A stretch of DNA of 40,445 bases from Rhizobiaceae bacterium (GCA_028279875.1 JANQMU010000144.1:1-40445); one strand, 5' to 3'; shown: positions 24,417 through 32,015, counted from the stretch's first letter. Made by a program: numbers and translations. Notes: a model not told the origin generated them from the letters alone.

Positions 24417-25256
24417 CTACTTTGAAGATTTGATTTCGCCGGTTATTTGGGCAATTTCCTCCTTTAACACGGACTCTGCATCTTTCGCAGCCCGTACTTT
24501 CAAATCTTCCTCTAGCATTAAGATGATTGCCGCCCGTACGACTGGAAAGTACCGTTTACAGGTGTTCTCATCTAGTTCATGCACACCAGTGCTCAGTATT
24601 CCATATGTGGCTTTATTTGCGACCAAAGCTGACGGCAGATTTTCCTGAAGCGCAGATATTTTCTCATCCATCCTTAGCGTCTGAAAGTCGTCAATTTCAC
24701 CATGTTGCCCAACATGCAGTTGGTAATGATCTTGTATCAATCTTTCGAATATCCTGCGAAGATATACAAAAGCACCAATTCCAATTCCGTGACTAGCTAA
24801 TCCCGTGGCTCGGTGTAGTTCGGCAAAATAAGGGTCATACAGAATTTTGCGATACTTTTTAATGTCCGCACCGGCCACATCTTCCAGCGAAGGATACTGG
24901 CCAATCTTTTTGAGAACAGAATTCTCATAGAGGAATATGTAGAACGACTGATGACCGCGCCTGGTACATTTCATTTCTAGAAGAATAAGATCATCATCTA
25001 AATCGCCACGGTATTGTGGCACAGAATAATCGCCGACCATAGCTGGAATCGGATCATGGTGTTCTCGGGTATCAATAAAGATGCTTTCTTTATTGCAACC
25101 AACGCAATATGCGTCAAATTGTACATCGCCGGATTTTAGTGTTCTCATATATTCACGGTCTTTGACCAAGAACTCTGAATAAAGTGGTTCATTCAAACAT
25201 AGAGATTCTATGGTAGGTAAATTATGAGAGCCTTCAGGTTTTCCGGAATCTGACAC
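24417..25256 (-). CDS. Zinc-ribbon-like protein of unknown function, accessory cassette
   Basis: The protein has an N-terminal domain with CVGC and, about 60 residues later, CTRRGH, which together look like a zinc-binding ribbon. The second half is helical: HGIGIGAFVYLRRIFERLI, then LPSALVANKATYGILSTGVHELDENTC and a final coiled segment. The C-terminal half recalls DUF4145-like proteins often found in phage-defence or accessory loci. This is a resemblance only. The start at GTG 25256 has GGAGG five bases upstream (279 residues); ATGs at 25310, 25277 and 25271 are alternatives. All overlap the XRE gene end, so translation is coupled. Codon use is AT-rich compared with the chromosome. Confidence 0.78.
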   Translation of the reverse strand: MSDSGKPEGSHNLPTIESLCLNEPLYSEFLVKDREYMRTLKSGDVQFDAYCVGCNKESIFIDTREHHDPIPAMVGDYSVPQYRGDLDDDLILLEMKCTRRGHQSFYIFLYENSVLKKIGQYPSLEDVAGADIKKYRKILYDPYFAELHRATGLASHGIGIGAFVYLRRIFERLIQDHYQLHVGQHGEIDDFQTLRMDEKISALQENLPSALVANKATYGILSTGVHELDENTCKRYFPVVRAAIILMLEEDLKVRAAKDAESVLKEEIAQITGEIKSSK

Positions 25257-25485
25257 CGATGCCTCCACCATTTTCATCAAGAAACTCAATCCCGGCCATT
25301 TCGAGTGCATACCTAACGGCTGCTATATTGTTCTTAGTGCCTGAAGCTTGATCCTCACTCGCTTCCATGCGTCGAAGCGTAGCAACTGAGACGTTTGCGG
25401 CATTGGCCAATTCGGTTTGTGCCATACCCAAGAGGGTCCTGGCCGCAGCAATCTGACGGCCTTTAATTTGATATCTTTCGCTCAT
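25234..25485 (-). CDS. XRE-family transcriptional regulator
   Basis: The 83-residue protein is a single helix-turn-helix domain: RQIAAARTLLGMAQTELANAANVSVATLRRMEAS, then ALEMAGIEFLDENGGGIGVRFRK. The C-terminal AGIEFLDENGGGxGVR block is common in small phage and mobile-element regulators. It heads the minus-strand cassette and is divergent from the + strand small gene at 25551. Repeats around its start codon are a likely operator. It probably represses its own transcription and possibly the divergent one. Confidence 0.9.
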   Translation of the reverse strand: MSERYQIKGRQIAAARTLLGMAQTELANAANVSVATLRRMEASEDQASGTKNNIAAVRYALEMAGIEFLDENGGGIGVRFRKT

Positions 25486-25529
25486 ATTGACCTATTCCGC
25501 TAAATGAGCTAAAACGCTCATAATGACCT
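25479..25529. promoter_or_regulatory. Repeated operator-like sequences between XRE gene and small + strand gene
   Basis: The 15-base sequence CGCTCATAWTGACCT occurs at 25479-25493 and 25515-25529 with one mismatch. The first copy covers the XRE start codon. The second forms part of an inverted repeat, ATGAGC-N6-GCTCAT (25504-25521). The 36-base spacing is about 3.5 helical turns. Confidence 0.5.
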
Positions 25530-25550
25530 CTTTATCACAGGAGCAACGCG

Positions 25551-25766
25551 ATGGGCACCCCATCCCGCAAACGGGACAGCTTTGTCCAGATGACACCGGA
25601 GTTGCGAGAGTGGCTGGAAAAGACGCTTCAAAGCCTGGTCGATCTGCTCGACGCCCTGGACGGCGATGCCGACGAGGAATTCGAGCTTGGCTGGACCACC
25701 ACCATGGCAATTGGCGAATGTGATTCGCAATATCCGGACCGTGAGCACGAGAATTACCGATCCTGA
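25551..25766 (+). CDS. Small acidic phage-associated protein
   Basis: The 71-residue protein contains LVDLLDALDGDADEEFELGW, a pattern I recall from small rhizobial prophage and mobile-element hypotheticals. GGAG eight bases upstream supports the ATG at 25551. A terminator overlaps its stop codon. It is divergent from the XRE gene and may share its operator. The function is unknown. Confidence 0.75.
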   Translation: MGTPSRKRDSFVQMTPELREWLEKTLQSLVDLLDALDGDADEEFELGWTTTMAIGECDSQYPDREHENYRS

Positions 25767-25793
25767 AAACCGTTTCCTTTGGGGACGGTTTTT
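25766..25793 (+). terminator. Rho-independent terminator of the small acidic protein gene
   Basis: The stem AAAACCGT/ACGGTTTT with an 11-base loop is followed by T's and begins at the stop codon. Confidence 0.7.
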
Positions 25794-25799
25794 GATTCA

Positions 25800-25826
25800 G
25801 AAAACGTTTCAGGCTGAAACGTTTTC
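25800..25826. repeat. Perfect 12-bp inverted repeat (hairpin 2 of an array)
   Basis: GAAAACGTTTCA is followed after GGC by its exact complement. The arms are themselves nearly palindromic (AAACGTTT). It is the second of four stem-loops in 150 bases between two + strand genes. Confidence 0.75.
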
Positions 25827-25859
25827 GGTTCGATCCAGCACGCCGAAGTTGAAATTCTG

Positions 25860-25916
25860 TTCTGAGTTTTACACAGAAAACCGCTGTGATCAGCCGTTCT
25901 GCGTGTTACGCAGAAC
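25860..25916. repeat. Two related 19-base stem-loops (hairpins 3 and 4)
   Basis: Copies at 25860-25878 and 25897-25915 share 16 of 19 bases. In the second, two of the three changes turn an A-A mismatch into a C-G pair, giving a perfect stem (GTTCTGCGT/ACGCAGAAC). The paired change favours conservation of structure. Confidence 0.65.
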
Positions 25917-25942
25917 ATAATTTCGATTACGAGGTGATTCTT

Positions 25943-26734
25943 ATGGCCAAGCTTCCCGCAATGGTGACAGCCATGTCTCAAGTTGATGGACGTGAGCGCA
26001 AGACAATTGACCATATCACCCGCACAATTCGAGAGGCGGGCTACATTACGACCGGAAAGCGCGGTAGCGGCGCTGCTGAAATGACCGTTCCGGAAGTTGT
26101 AAATCTGATAATCGCGATGAACGCGGCTGAGAGCGCAAGAGAAGCTCCCATTGAGATAGACCGTTACCGAAGCCTTCGTCAGATCGCAGAAATCGGCAAA
26201 GGGCAGAGGGGGTCTAATCAGCTCCAGCGGTATGAGGAATATCCGCAAGCCATCAAGGACGTAATGGACGTTCACACATTTGGTGAGGCTCTCGAGACGT
26301 TGGTCGAAGGTGTTCCAAGTCTGGTTCAATGGAGCATGGCGCGCTGCGAGGAAGATTTTCCTGGTGCTGAATTTGTTGTCGGCTTTGCGTTGGCGCTACG
26401 AGCGCGGCTCTTCGGCATCGATGTGGTTTTTCAGCGTTACACGCCAAAAATTCAGCTTTTTCGGGATGTCGGTGATGATCGTATCGTGGAATTCGAAGCT
26501 AATTTCGTAGCCGACGACGAACGCGCAGAAAAAGGCTTCTACGGCACAATTCAAGAGCGGTTTCTTGTTGACCGCCAAGTCAGCGTCAAGATCGGGATAG
26601 TGACCCTTTTGTCAGCGTGGAATGTTCTGCATCCCAGCGTCGAAATTGAGGGCGTGCCGGAAGTCGCTTTGAAAATGAACCAACTGCTTTCCGGCGATGG
26701 AAAATCGACCAATGTCGATGCCGACAATGGTTAA
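25943..26734 (+). CDS. Accessory phage-region protein, function unknown
   Basis: The 263-residue protein begins MAKLPAMVTAMSQVDGRERKT and then TIREAGYITTGKRGSGAAEMTVPEVVNLIIAMNAAES. I recall this N-terminal pattern from many rhizobial prophage and accessory proteins; it looks like a winged-helix. The remaining 180 residues are beta-rich without a motif I know. GAGGTG six bases before the ATG fixes the start. It lies alone between the hairpin array and the capsid remnant. It appears intact. Confidence 0.75.
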   Translation: MAKLPAMVTAMSQVDGRERKTIDHITRTIREAGYITTGKRGSGAAEMTVPEVVNLIIAMNAAESAREAPIEIDRYRSLRQIAEIGKGQRGSNQLQRYEEYPQAIKDVMDVHTFGEALETLVEGVPSLVQWSMARCEEDFPGAEFVVGFALALRARLFGIDVVFQRYTPKIQLFRDVGDDRIVEFEANFVADDERAEKGFYGTIQERFLVDRQVSVKIGIVTLLSAWNVLHPSVEIEGVPEVALKMNQLLSGDGKSTNVDADNG

Positions 26735-26825
26735 ATCCAACTCATCCTCGAAGGCAATTCGCCCATGTGGGCATAACCCGGATTGAACGTCGTGAGACTG
26801 TCCAGTCCCTTTGATGGAGCCTGAA

Positions 26826-27401
26826 ATGAACCTGCAGACACTCAAGGTAAAACGCGCCGCCAAAGTCGGTGAAATGACCGCTCTCAACGACAAGGTGAAG
26901 TCGGAAAAACGCGACTTCAACGAAGAGGAGAAGAAGCAGTGGGACACACTCGACGGCGAGCGGCGCTCACTGGCGGATCAGATCGATCGACAGACAACAC
27001 TTGATGCCTTTGAGCGCGAGATTGAAGCCGGCGAGAATGTATCCGACCCGGAGACGCGTGAATTATCCAAGGGCTTCTCGGTCGCCAAGGCCGTGACCGA
27101 AGCGCTCACCGGCAAGTTGACCGGACGGGAGGCCGAATATGCACAGGAGCGCCAGCGCAGCGGCGAGACTCGCGCCGCAAACGGCATTCTTGTTCCCGTG
27201 CCGACGCAAGCCATTCTCGGCGATGAGAGCCGGGCGATCACGACGACAACACCGGGGACCGGCCCCGGCTCAAATCTGGTTGCGACAGACCTTGCCACCA
27301 TGACCGACAGGACCGTCACCAACGCGATTTTTGACACAATTCTGACACAGCCGGAAAAATCTGAGCCAGTAAGCGATTGGAAAGAAAGGATAAAACAGTG
27401 A
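26826..27401 (+). pseudogene. HK97-type major capsid protein, C-terminally truncated
   Basis: The frame starts MNLQTLKVKRAAKVGEMTAL with GGAG before it. The helical delta domain (residues 1-70, including RDFNEEEKKQWDTLDGE) and the cleavage-region segment VPVPTQAILGDESRAITTTTPG are typical. Phage homologs continue after LVATDLATMTDR with about 230 more residues forming the shell fold. Here sequence diverges at about residue 162 into an unrelated tail ending at 27401, next to the attachment site. The breakpoint suggests a deletion that joined the capsid gene to the right end of the element. Confidence 0.85.
27331..27350. repeat. Right-end TGACACA direct repeats, candidate arm sites
   Basis: TTGACACAAT and TCTGACACAG lie in tandem. 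The region aligns with TTGGCACAAAACTGACACAG at 20622-20641 with three mismatches. It is 61 bases from the right attachment core. Confidence 0.4.
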
Positions 27402-27411
27402 AACATATGGA

Positions 27412-27437
27412 CCCCTCGTTGGGGAGGGGTGTCCCAC
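27412..27437. repeat. Right attachment site (attR core), 26-bp direct repeat
   Basis: Exact copy of 20493-20518. The sequence to its right (from 27438) should be the original chromosomal flank, including the former 5' half of the serC leader. It no longer has the GGGGT arm needed for the first hairpin. Confidence 0.85.
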
Positions 27438-27535
27438 GCGCGGAACTATGCCGACGGGCAAATGAAGTCAAGACCCGTCACGAGCGATATTGTCGCAGCG
27501 GCGATCCAACACGATGCCGTGGCACCAAAAGCAAA

Positions 27536-27555
27536 AGGCGGACCGAAGCCCGCCT
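27536..27555 (-). terminator. Rho-independent terminator of the first outer-membrane protein gene
   Basis: On the minus strand AGGCGG pairs with CCGCCT around GCTTCGGT, followed by TTTT, 26 bases after the stop. Confidence 0.7.
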
Positions 27556-27581
27556 CTTCAAGTCCCGGTCAGAGGATCGGC

Positions 27582-28436
27582 CTACCAAAGGGCGTAGCGC
27601 AGCGAGGCCCGGATCTGGTGCACGCTGAAGCCATCATCGGTGCCCTGGACACCGGTGGCGCCGGCGGCGATGGATGCTGAATCAAAGTCATAGGCATCGC
27701 CACCATCGACATTGATATAGCGGTAACCGACATCGGCCTTGAGGTTCTTGCTGAACGAATAGGCCAGACCGGCCATCAGCGCATAGGTGAAGCGCCAGTC
27801 CGACTGGCCAGCATGGGACAGAGCGGAAAATGTTGCGCCACCGCAGACCGCGGCGCCGTCAACGCAGAAATCCTGCGACGTGTAATTGCCGTAATCCACC
27901 AGCGTCATACCCGCGCCGGCGCCGACGTAAGGGGTAAATCCGACATAGGTCCCAAGATCGACATAGCCATTGGCCATCAGGCCATAGGCATCGAATTCCG
28001 CTGATCCGGTGGTTCTACATCCGGTATTGACTGGCCCGCCGCCGCCGCTCGTGCAGGGGCTGGACGAATTGGCGGTCGTGTTGAAGTTACCCGAATAGTA
28101 GTCGAGCGCGGCTTCGGCCCGGAGCCAGTCGGTGAACTGGTATCCGACGGCGGCCCCCACGCCCCAATCGGTGCTCATGCTCGAAGAGGAGTAGTTCTGC
28201 GTGCCATAGGTCAGGGTCCCGGTGTCGAAGGTCCTGAAGGACGTCGCACCGCCATCGGTGGAGAAATTATAGCTCACATCACCGCGCAGATACCAGCCAT
28301 TGCTGATTTCCACCGGCACCAATTTGGGCAATTCGGGCGCGTAGATGTTGTTGTGGAGATCGGCACCCAGGGCCGGACCGGATGCGCCGAGCAGCAGCGC
28401 CGCGGCAACGGAACGAGACATTATCGAATTCATCAT
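27582..28436 (-). CDS. Outer-membrane beta-barrel protein (Omp25/Omp31-like)
   Basis: The 284-residue protein has a signal peptide (MMNSIMSRSVAAALLLGASGPALGAD). Alternating beta-strands follow, such as GWYLRGDVSYNF, WGVGAAVGYQFTDWLRAEAALDYY and TPYVGAGAGMTLVDYG. It ends in an aromatic residue (LRYALW), the signal for outer-membrane assembly. It belongs to the small-porin/OmpA-like family abundant in rhizobia. Start at 28436 has GGAG upstream. A perfect CtrA consensus box lies 81-95 bases before it. It is a paralogue of the next gene upstream, of identical length. Confidence 0.88.
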   Translation of the reverse strand: MMNSIMSRSVAAALLLGASGPALGADLHNNIYAPELPKLVPVEISNGWYLRGDVSYNFSTDGGATSFRTFDTGTLTYGTQNYSSSSMSTDWGVGAAVGYQFTDWLRAEAALDYYSGNFNTTANSSSPCTSGGGGPVNTGCRTTGSAEFDAYGLMANGYVDLGTYVGFTPYVGAGAGMTLVDYGNYTSQDFCVDGAAVCGGATFSALSHAGQSDWRFTYALMAGLAYSFSKNLKADVGYRYINVDGGDAYDFDSASIAAGATGVQGTDDGFSVHQIRASLRYALW

Positions 28437-28516
28437 ACAACCGGCTCCTTTGAATGGTCCCCGGCAAAGGCTCTTGCCGAAATGTGATCCTGTTGGCCCA
28501 CTATCGGCCAAACAGG

Positions 28517-28531
28517 TTAAGGCGCGGTTAA
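28517..28531 (-). promoter_or_regulatory. Perfect CtrA consensus box upstream of outer-membrane gene
   Basis: TTAAGGCGCGGTTAA matches TTAA-N7-TTAA exactly. CtrA is reported to control outer-membrane protein genes in Brucella. Confidence 0.6.
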
Positions 28532-28570
28532 GCATGTTTGTTTGGAATTCATAATCCATAACGGCACGGA

Positions 28571-28595
28571 AAAACGCCCGGAGACCGGGCGTTTT
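28571..28595 (-). terminator. Bidirectional rho-independent terminator
   Basis: A perfect stem AAAACGCCCGG/CCGGGCGTTTT with a three-base loop lies 20 bases after the stop of the second barrel gene. Confidence 0.85.
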
Positions 28596-28614
28596 TGCAT
28601 GGGTTCGAGCGGTC

Positions 28615-29469
28615 TTACTTATAGACTGGCGGCTCGTAGTAGGGCGGAGGCGAGCAATCCCGTCCCGGATAGTAGCGCAAACCGACGCGGGCCTCGTGGA
28701 CATAGAAATCCCTGTCGTAGCCGGGACCACCGCCGGTCGAGAAACCGAACATTTCACCGCCGGTGACGTAGCGGAAACGATAACCGGCATCGGCGGCCCA
28801 GTCGCAGCGGAAGTGGTAGGCGCCGCCGGCCATCAGCGCGGCAGTGAACCGCCATTCCGAATTGCCGTCATGGGTGACGGTCGGATCGCAACTCGACGGG
28901 TTGTCGCGTTCACAGGATGTGTTCAGAAGGTCGTCCCACTCGATATAGGTTCCGCCGATTCCGCCACCCACATAGGCCGAGAAATTTCCATAGGCCCAGA
29001 AATCGACATAGGCATTGGCCAGCAGCGTATAGGCGCTCATGCTGGAAAGATCCGTCGAAACGCAGGGACCGGCGGGCAGCACACCACAACCGCCGCTGGT
29101 GGAACCGTTAAAGTCGGCATCGAACATGTAGTCCAGGGTCACGTCCGTGCGCAGATAGCGGTTGATCTGGTAACCGATACCGCCGCCCAGCGTCCAGGAA
29201 TTGTCCAGATGATAGGAATCGAAGGTACCCGAATCGCCGGCAAAGCCATACAGGGTGTAGTCGATACCCCTTAAATTGGTCCAGTTGTATCCGATATCAC
29301 CGCGGACATAGAAGCCTTCCCAAGAGGCCGGGGCAACGTCATGCGTTCCGCGGATTTCATAGACCGGCACCGGTTCGGCAACCGGAATATGGGTGATTAT
29401 GTCAGCCGTCATGGCGTGGGTCGAAACCAACACGACAGAGGTCGTCAGCAAATAGCTCTTCATCTTCAT
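28615..29469 (-). CDS. Outer-membrane beta-barrel protein, paralogue of the downstream gene
   Basis: The 284-residue protein has a signal peptide (MKMKSYLLTTSVVLVSTHAMTAD), then SWEGFYVRGDIGYNW, LGGGIGYQINRYLRTDVTLDYM and other strands. The last barrel strand is HEARVGLRYYPG, followed by a Pro/Tyr-rich extension. Unlike the neighbour it does not end on an aromatic residue, because of that extension. Four cysteines lie in predicted loops. It shares length and strand order with the 27582 gene, which suggests old tandem duplication. A CtrA-like box lies at nearly the same distance upstream. Confidence 0.85.
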   Translation of the reverse strand: MKMKSYLLTTSVVLVSTHAMTADIITHIPVAEPVPVYEIRGTHDVAPASWEGFYVRGDIGYNWTNLRGIDYTLYGFAGDSGTFDSYHLDNSWTLGGGIGYQINRYLRTDVTLDYMFDADFNGSTSGGCGVLPAGPCVSTDLSSMSAYTLLANAYVDFWAYGNFSAYVGGGIGGTYIEWDDLLNTSCERDNPSSCDPTVTHDGNSEWRFTAALMAGGAYHFRCDWAADAGYRFRYVTGGEMFGFSTGGGPGYDRDFYVHEARVGLRYYPGRDCSPPPYYEPPVYK

Positions 29470-29554
29470 GGCTCGACGCCCGCTTTGTTCTCGTGTCAGC
29501 GCCGGGGCGATGAACACTTAATGGGTTAATGAGCGACATTCTGTACGAAAAAGG

Positions 29555-29569
29555 TTAAGAGCCTGTTAT
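29555..29569 (-). promoter_or_regulatory. CtrA-like box upstream of second outer-membrane gene
   Basis: TTAAGAGCCTGTTAT matches TTAA-N7-TTAA with one mismatch, 86-100 bases before the ATG. Confidence 0.45.
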
Positions 29570-29735
29570 CTATGTCTATTTACTAAAGAACCGAAATTTG
29601 TTCTTTAAATTCAATGGGAAAGAAGCGCAGCCGACGGGTTGGCACGAAATGTCTCAGTACAATTCGGAGGTTTCAGGGTCCGGAACGGCGGGCCGCTTCA
29701 TATAGCGAATTGCAGAAACGGTATCCCGGTCGATG

Positions 29736-30626
29736 TTACCTTTCCGGCAGGTGCAATCGAAAGAATGCCGGCAGACGCCGCCGCGCGTCGGACCGCGCGG
29801 TCTCGTCTGTGCCGATCAGGGGCCGTGTCCCGTCCGCCAGCACCGGCATCGTTCGGCGCTGCAGGCGGACATTCGGGGCATCGAACGAATGAACGGCCTG
29901 CGGATAGACCACGATCTCCACGGGCTGCTGCCTCCCGCGCGCGGCTTCGATAAACCGCCGGCACGGCTCCGGTTTCGCCCAGTTGTCCTTGGCGCCGTGC
30001 AGAACGAGCAGCGGGATGTCGGTCGACCAGCCGCCGGGTTCCACTTCGGTAAAAGGCCGCGATTGGGACCGTTCGCTGCAGGCGCTCGGATAAAATGCAA
30101 CGGCTGCCTTGAAATCATGCTCCGGCGGCGGCACCGGTCGCCCAATGCTCTGCGATACGATTGTCAAAAGGGCGATCCCGCCGCCTTGAGACCATCCTGC
30201 CAGGCCGATCCGGTCGGAGCGGATATCCGGTCGCGACTGCAGGTAGGCCAGTGCACCATAGGCATCGAACGGCCGGTTGAAATACATCACCTTCCTGGCG
30301 TCACTCGCCCCGCAGGTCGAGCCAAAGCCCCTCGGTGTCGCACTGTCGACCATCAGCACGGCGAACCCGGCATCGTTGAGGTGTTTTCCCCAGGCCGAAT
30401 AGGTCGAGAGAATGGTCCCGTCCCGTTTGAGACCGCTGCATCCGTGCAGAAAAACGATCGCCCGGTGCGGCGGTTCCGTGGCAGGCAGGCGCAACTCGGC
30501 CTGCAAACGCGTCTTGCCGTCCAGGCTTGCGAATGTGACCGGTTCCGCCGTCACTTGGAAGGCAACTGCGATACTCGAAATCAGAGCAAGAAAGACCACC
30601 TGCAGGCAGCGTGTAATCCCGATCAT
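29736..30626 (-). CDS. Secreted dienelactone-hydrolase-like alpha/beta hydrolase
   Basis: The 296-residue protein has a signal peptide (about residues 1-27, ending VTAEP). An alpha/beta-hydrolase core follows: FLHGCSG (oxyanion region), nucleophile Ser146 in GWSQGG, the acid in LHGAKDNW and histidine in YPQAVHSFD. This is the DLH-family order. The natural substrate is unknown and secretion makes a catabolic dienelactone role unlikely. Two extra cysteine pairs could form disulfides in the periplasm. Confidence 0.85.
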   Translation of the reverse strand: MIGITRCLQVVFLALISSIAVAFQVTAEPVTFASLDGKTRLQAELRLPATEPPHRAIVFLHGCSGLKRDGTILSTYSAWGKHLNDAGFAVLMVDSATPRGFGSTCGASDARKVMYFNRPFDAYGALAYLQSRPDIRSDRIGLAGWSQGGGIALLTIVSQSIGRPVPPPEHDFKAAVAFYPSACSERSQSRPFTEVEPGGWSTDIPLLVLHGAKDNWAKPEPCRRFIEAARGRQQPVEIVVYPQAVHSFDAPNVRLQRRTMPVLADGTRPLIGTDETARSDARRRLPAFFRLHLPER

Positions 30627-30777
30627 CCAACCACCTTTGCCAAGTCACGTCCGCACCCGCAGACAAGCGTGCATGAAAGCCGGCTGAATATTGCGTCCGG
30701 CAGATTTCAACGGCAAGACCTGTTTCAGATATACGTGGATATGGCCGGGATATGGCCGGCCGCAATCGATCGTGATG

Positions 30778-31461
30778 TCAGCTTCTGGCAGCCGCCGCGC
30801 GCATGGTCCGCAGACCATCCGCCAGTCCTCGCGTGCTGATCACATAGAAGAGAGCCTGCCCCTCGACAGGCTGAACCGTGGCGGTCGCCCCGGTGATCGT
30901 CGAAAGCGTGGTGACAAAATCCTCGGCGAGATTGGCGCTCGCTTCGCAATAGCCCGACACACAGAATGCATAGGGCAGCCGGATCGGTTGAGGCGTGCCA
31001 GCATCCAGAACGATGCCGCGATTGACCATAATCCCCGTTGCCACCTGCCATTTCGCCGAGAAACGGCCCATGGGATCAATCGAAATGACCCAAGAAAATG
31101 CGACCGCGCCATCGGCATCCGACACCTGCTGCGAAAGCGTGCAGTCCCGGCCGTCCGTGAGCGTGGCCGGGCAATCGTAAATCCAGTCTCCGATTGCTTC
31201 ACCACTCGTCGCCTGGATGCGTTCAATGGCATCGGATGCAGCCGGCGTCATCGGCTGTCCGCCGGGATCGAGCGTCACGGGCGTCAGCAGGTCCGCAGGC
31301 AGCCAGTCCCCGGAAAGCCAGTCGACCGGAATCCACTCTCCGGGGATCTGATCACGAATGACCGCCACAAGGGCGCGGCGGTCCTCCGCCGGAACAACAA
31401 AAACCGCGACAAACGCTGAAACCAGGCACGCGATGATTATGATCAGGAACAGGAATCGCAT
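30778..31461 (-). CDS. Invasion-associated locus B (IalB) family protein
   Basis: The protein (227 residues) has an N-terminal membrane anchor or signal (MRFLFLIIIIACLVSAFVAVF). The IalB domain follows: GDWIYDCPATLTDGRDCTLSQQVSD, then WQVATGIMVNRGIVLDAG and LPYAFCVSGYCEASANL. Four conserved cysteines are present. IalB was named in Bartonella, where it aids entry into erythrocytes, but the family is common in free-living rhizobia and has no known activity. Confidence 0.85.
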   Translation of the reverse strand: MRFLFLIIIIACLVSAFVAVFVVPAEDRRALVAVIRDQIPGEWIPVDWLSGDWLPADLLTPVTLDPGGQPMTPAASDAIERIQATSGEAIGDWIYDCPATLTDGRDCTLSQQVSDADGAVAFSWVISIDPMGRFSAKWQVATGIMVNRGIVLDAGTPQPIRLPYAFCVSGYCEASANLAEDFVTTLSTITGATATVQPVEGQALFYVISTRGLADGLRTMRAAAARS

Positions 31462-31604
31462 AACATCTCATATTTAAGGTATCATGGCCGTCGTTTCGCA
31501 AGCCAAATCGACCGCTTTTCCTGAATTATACTGAAGAAACCGAGGATTGGTTCCGTTCTGTTGCGGCAATGACGGGATAAATCGGCCTGCAAGCTCCGGG
31601 GCCG

Positions 31605-31970
31605 TCAGAAATCGCAAACGACCTCTTTGCTCCGCCCCCGGTTCCGGCACAAATGCGGCTCGACCGTGACATTGCCGATCTCATAGCTGCGCCCGGTGCC
31701 GAATTTCTTCCGGGCTTCACTGAGCGCCTGTTCAAGCGCCACCTCGCCGTCGCTCACCGCGACAATGAACCGGGCCAGCGTTTGTGCGCCGCGTTCGACC
31801 TCATAGGCCTCGGGCGTAACGCAAATGACGGTACAGTCCCGTTCGGAAGCGGAGGGGCAGATTTCGACATGGATGAAGACCTCTGCGTTGCGCTCATCGC
31901 CATAACATATGGCGGCTGAAGCGGCATTGCCCGTCAACAGGACACCCAACAGACACAGGATCCGTATCAT
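31605..31970 (-). CDS. Small cysteine-rich secreted protein, function unknown
   Basis: The 121-residue protein has a signal peptide (MIRILCLLGVLLTGNAASA) and a domain with about six cysteines: AICYGD, EICPSASERDCTVICVTP, and a C-terminal HLCRNRG...VVCDF. Paired disulfides in the periplasm are likely. I do not recognise the family. It lies after glmM on the same strand, 45 bases beyond its stop on the other side, so may be a separate unit. Confidence 0.65.
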   Translation of the reverse strand: MIRILCLLGVLLTGNAASAAICYGDERNAEVFIHVEICPSASERDCTVICVTPEAYEVERGAQTLARFIVAVSDGEVALEQALSEARKKFGTGRSYEIGNVTVEPHLCRNRGRSKEVVCDF

Positions 31971-32015
31971 CGTGTCGCTTCCAGCTTAGCTGTGGCAATG
32001 AGATTGGTCAGCGTA

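Larger units (their letters stand above)
20493..27437. mobile_element. Decayed prophage or phage satellite integrated in the serC leader
   Basis: The element is about 6.9 kb, bounded by a perfect 26-bp direct repeat. It carries phage genes in typical order: small protein, replication-type HTH protein, HNH endonuclease, large terminase and HK97-type capsid N-terminus. Oppositely oriented accessory genes sit between terminase and capsid. There is no recognisable integrase, portal, protease or tail gene. The HTH gene, terminase and capsid are all disrupted. GC content drops clearly in 21.2-21.4 kb and 23.6-25.5 kb. The boundaries are well supported; whether the ancestor was a full phage or a capsid-carrying satellite is not clear. 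Confidence 0.85.

Noticed and set aside
20493..27437. Integrase or transposase gene inside the element
   Set aside because: No translated frame contains the tyrosine-recombinase R-H-R-Y pattern, a serine-recombinase domain or a DDE motif that I could recognise.
29518..29531. TTAATGGGTTAATG as a CtrA box
   Set aside because: The half-sites are four, not seven, bases apart; the better match is at 29555-29569.
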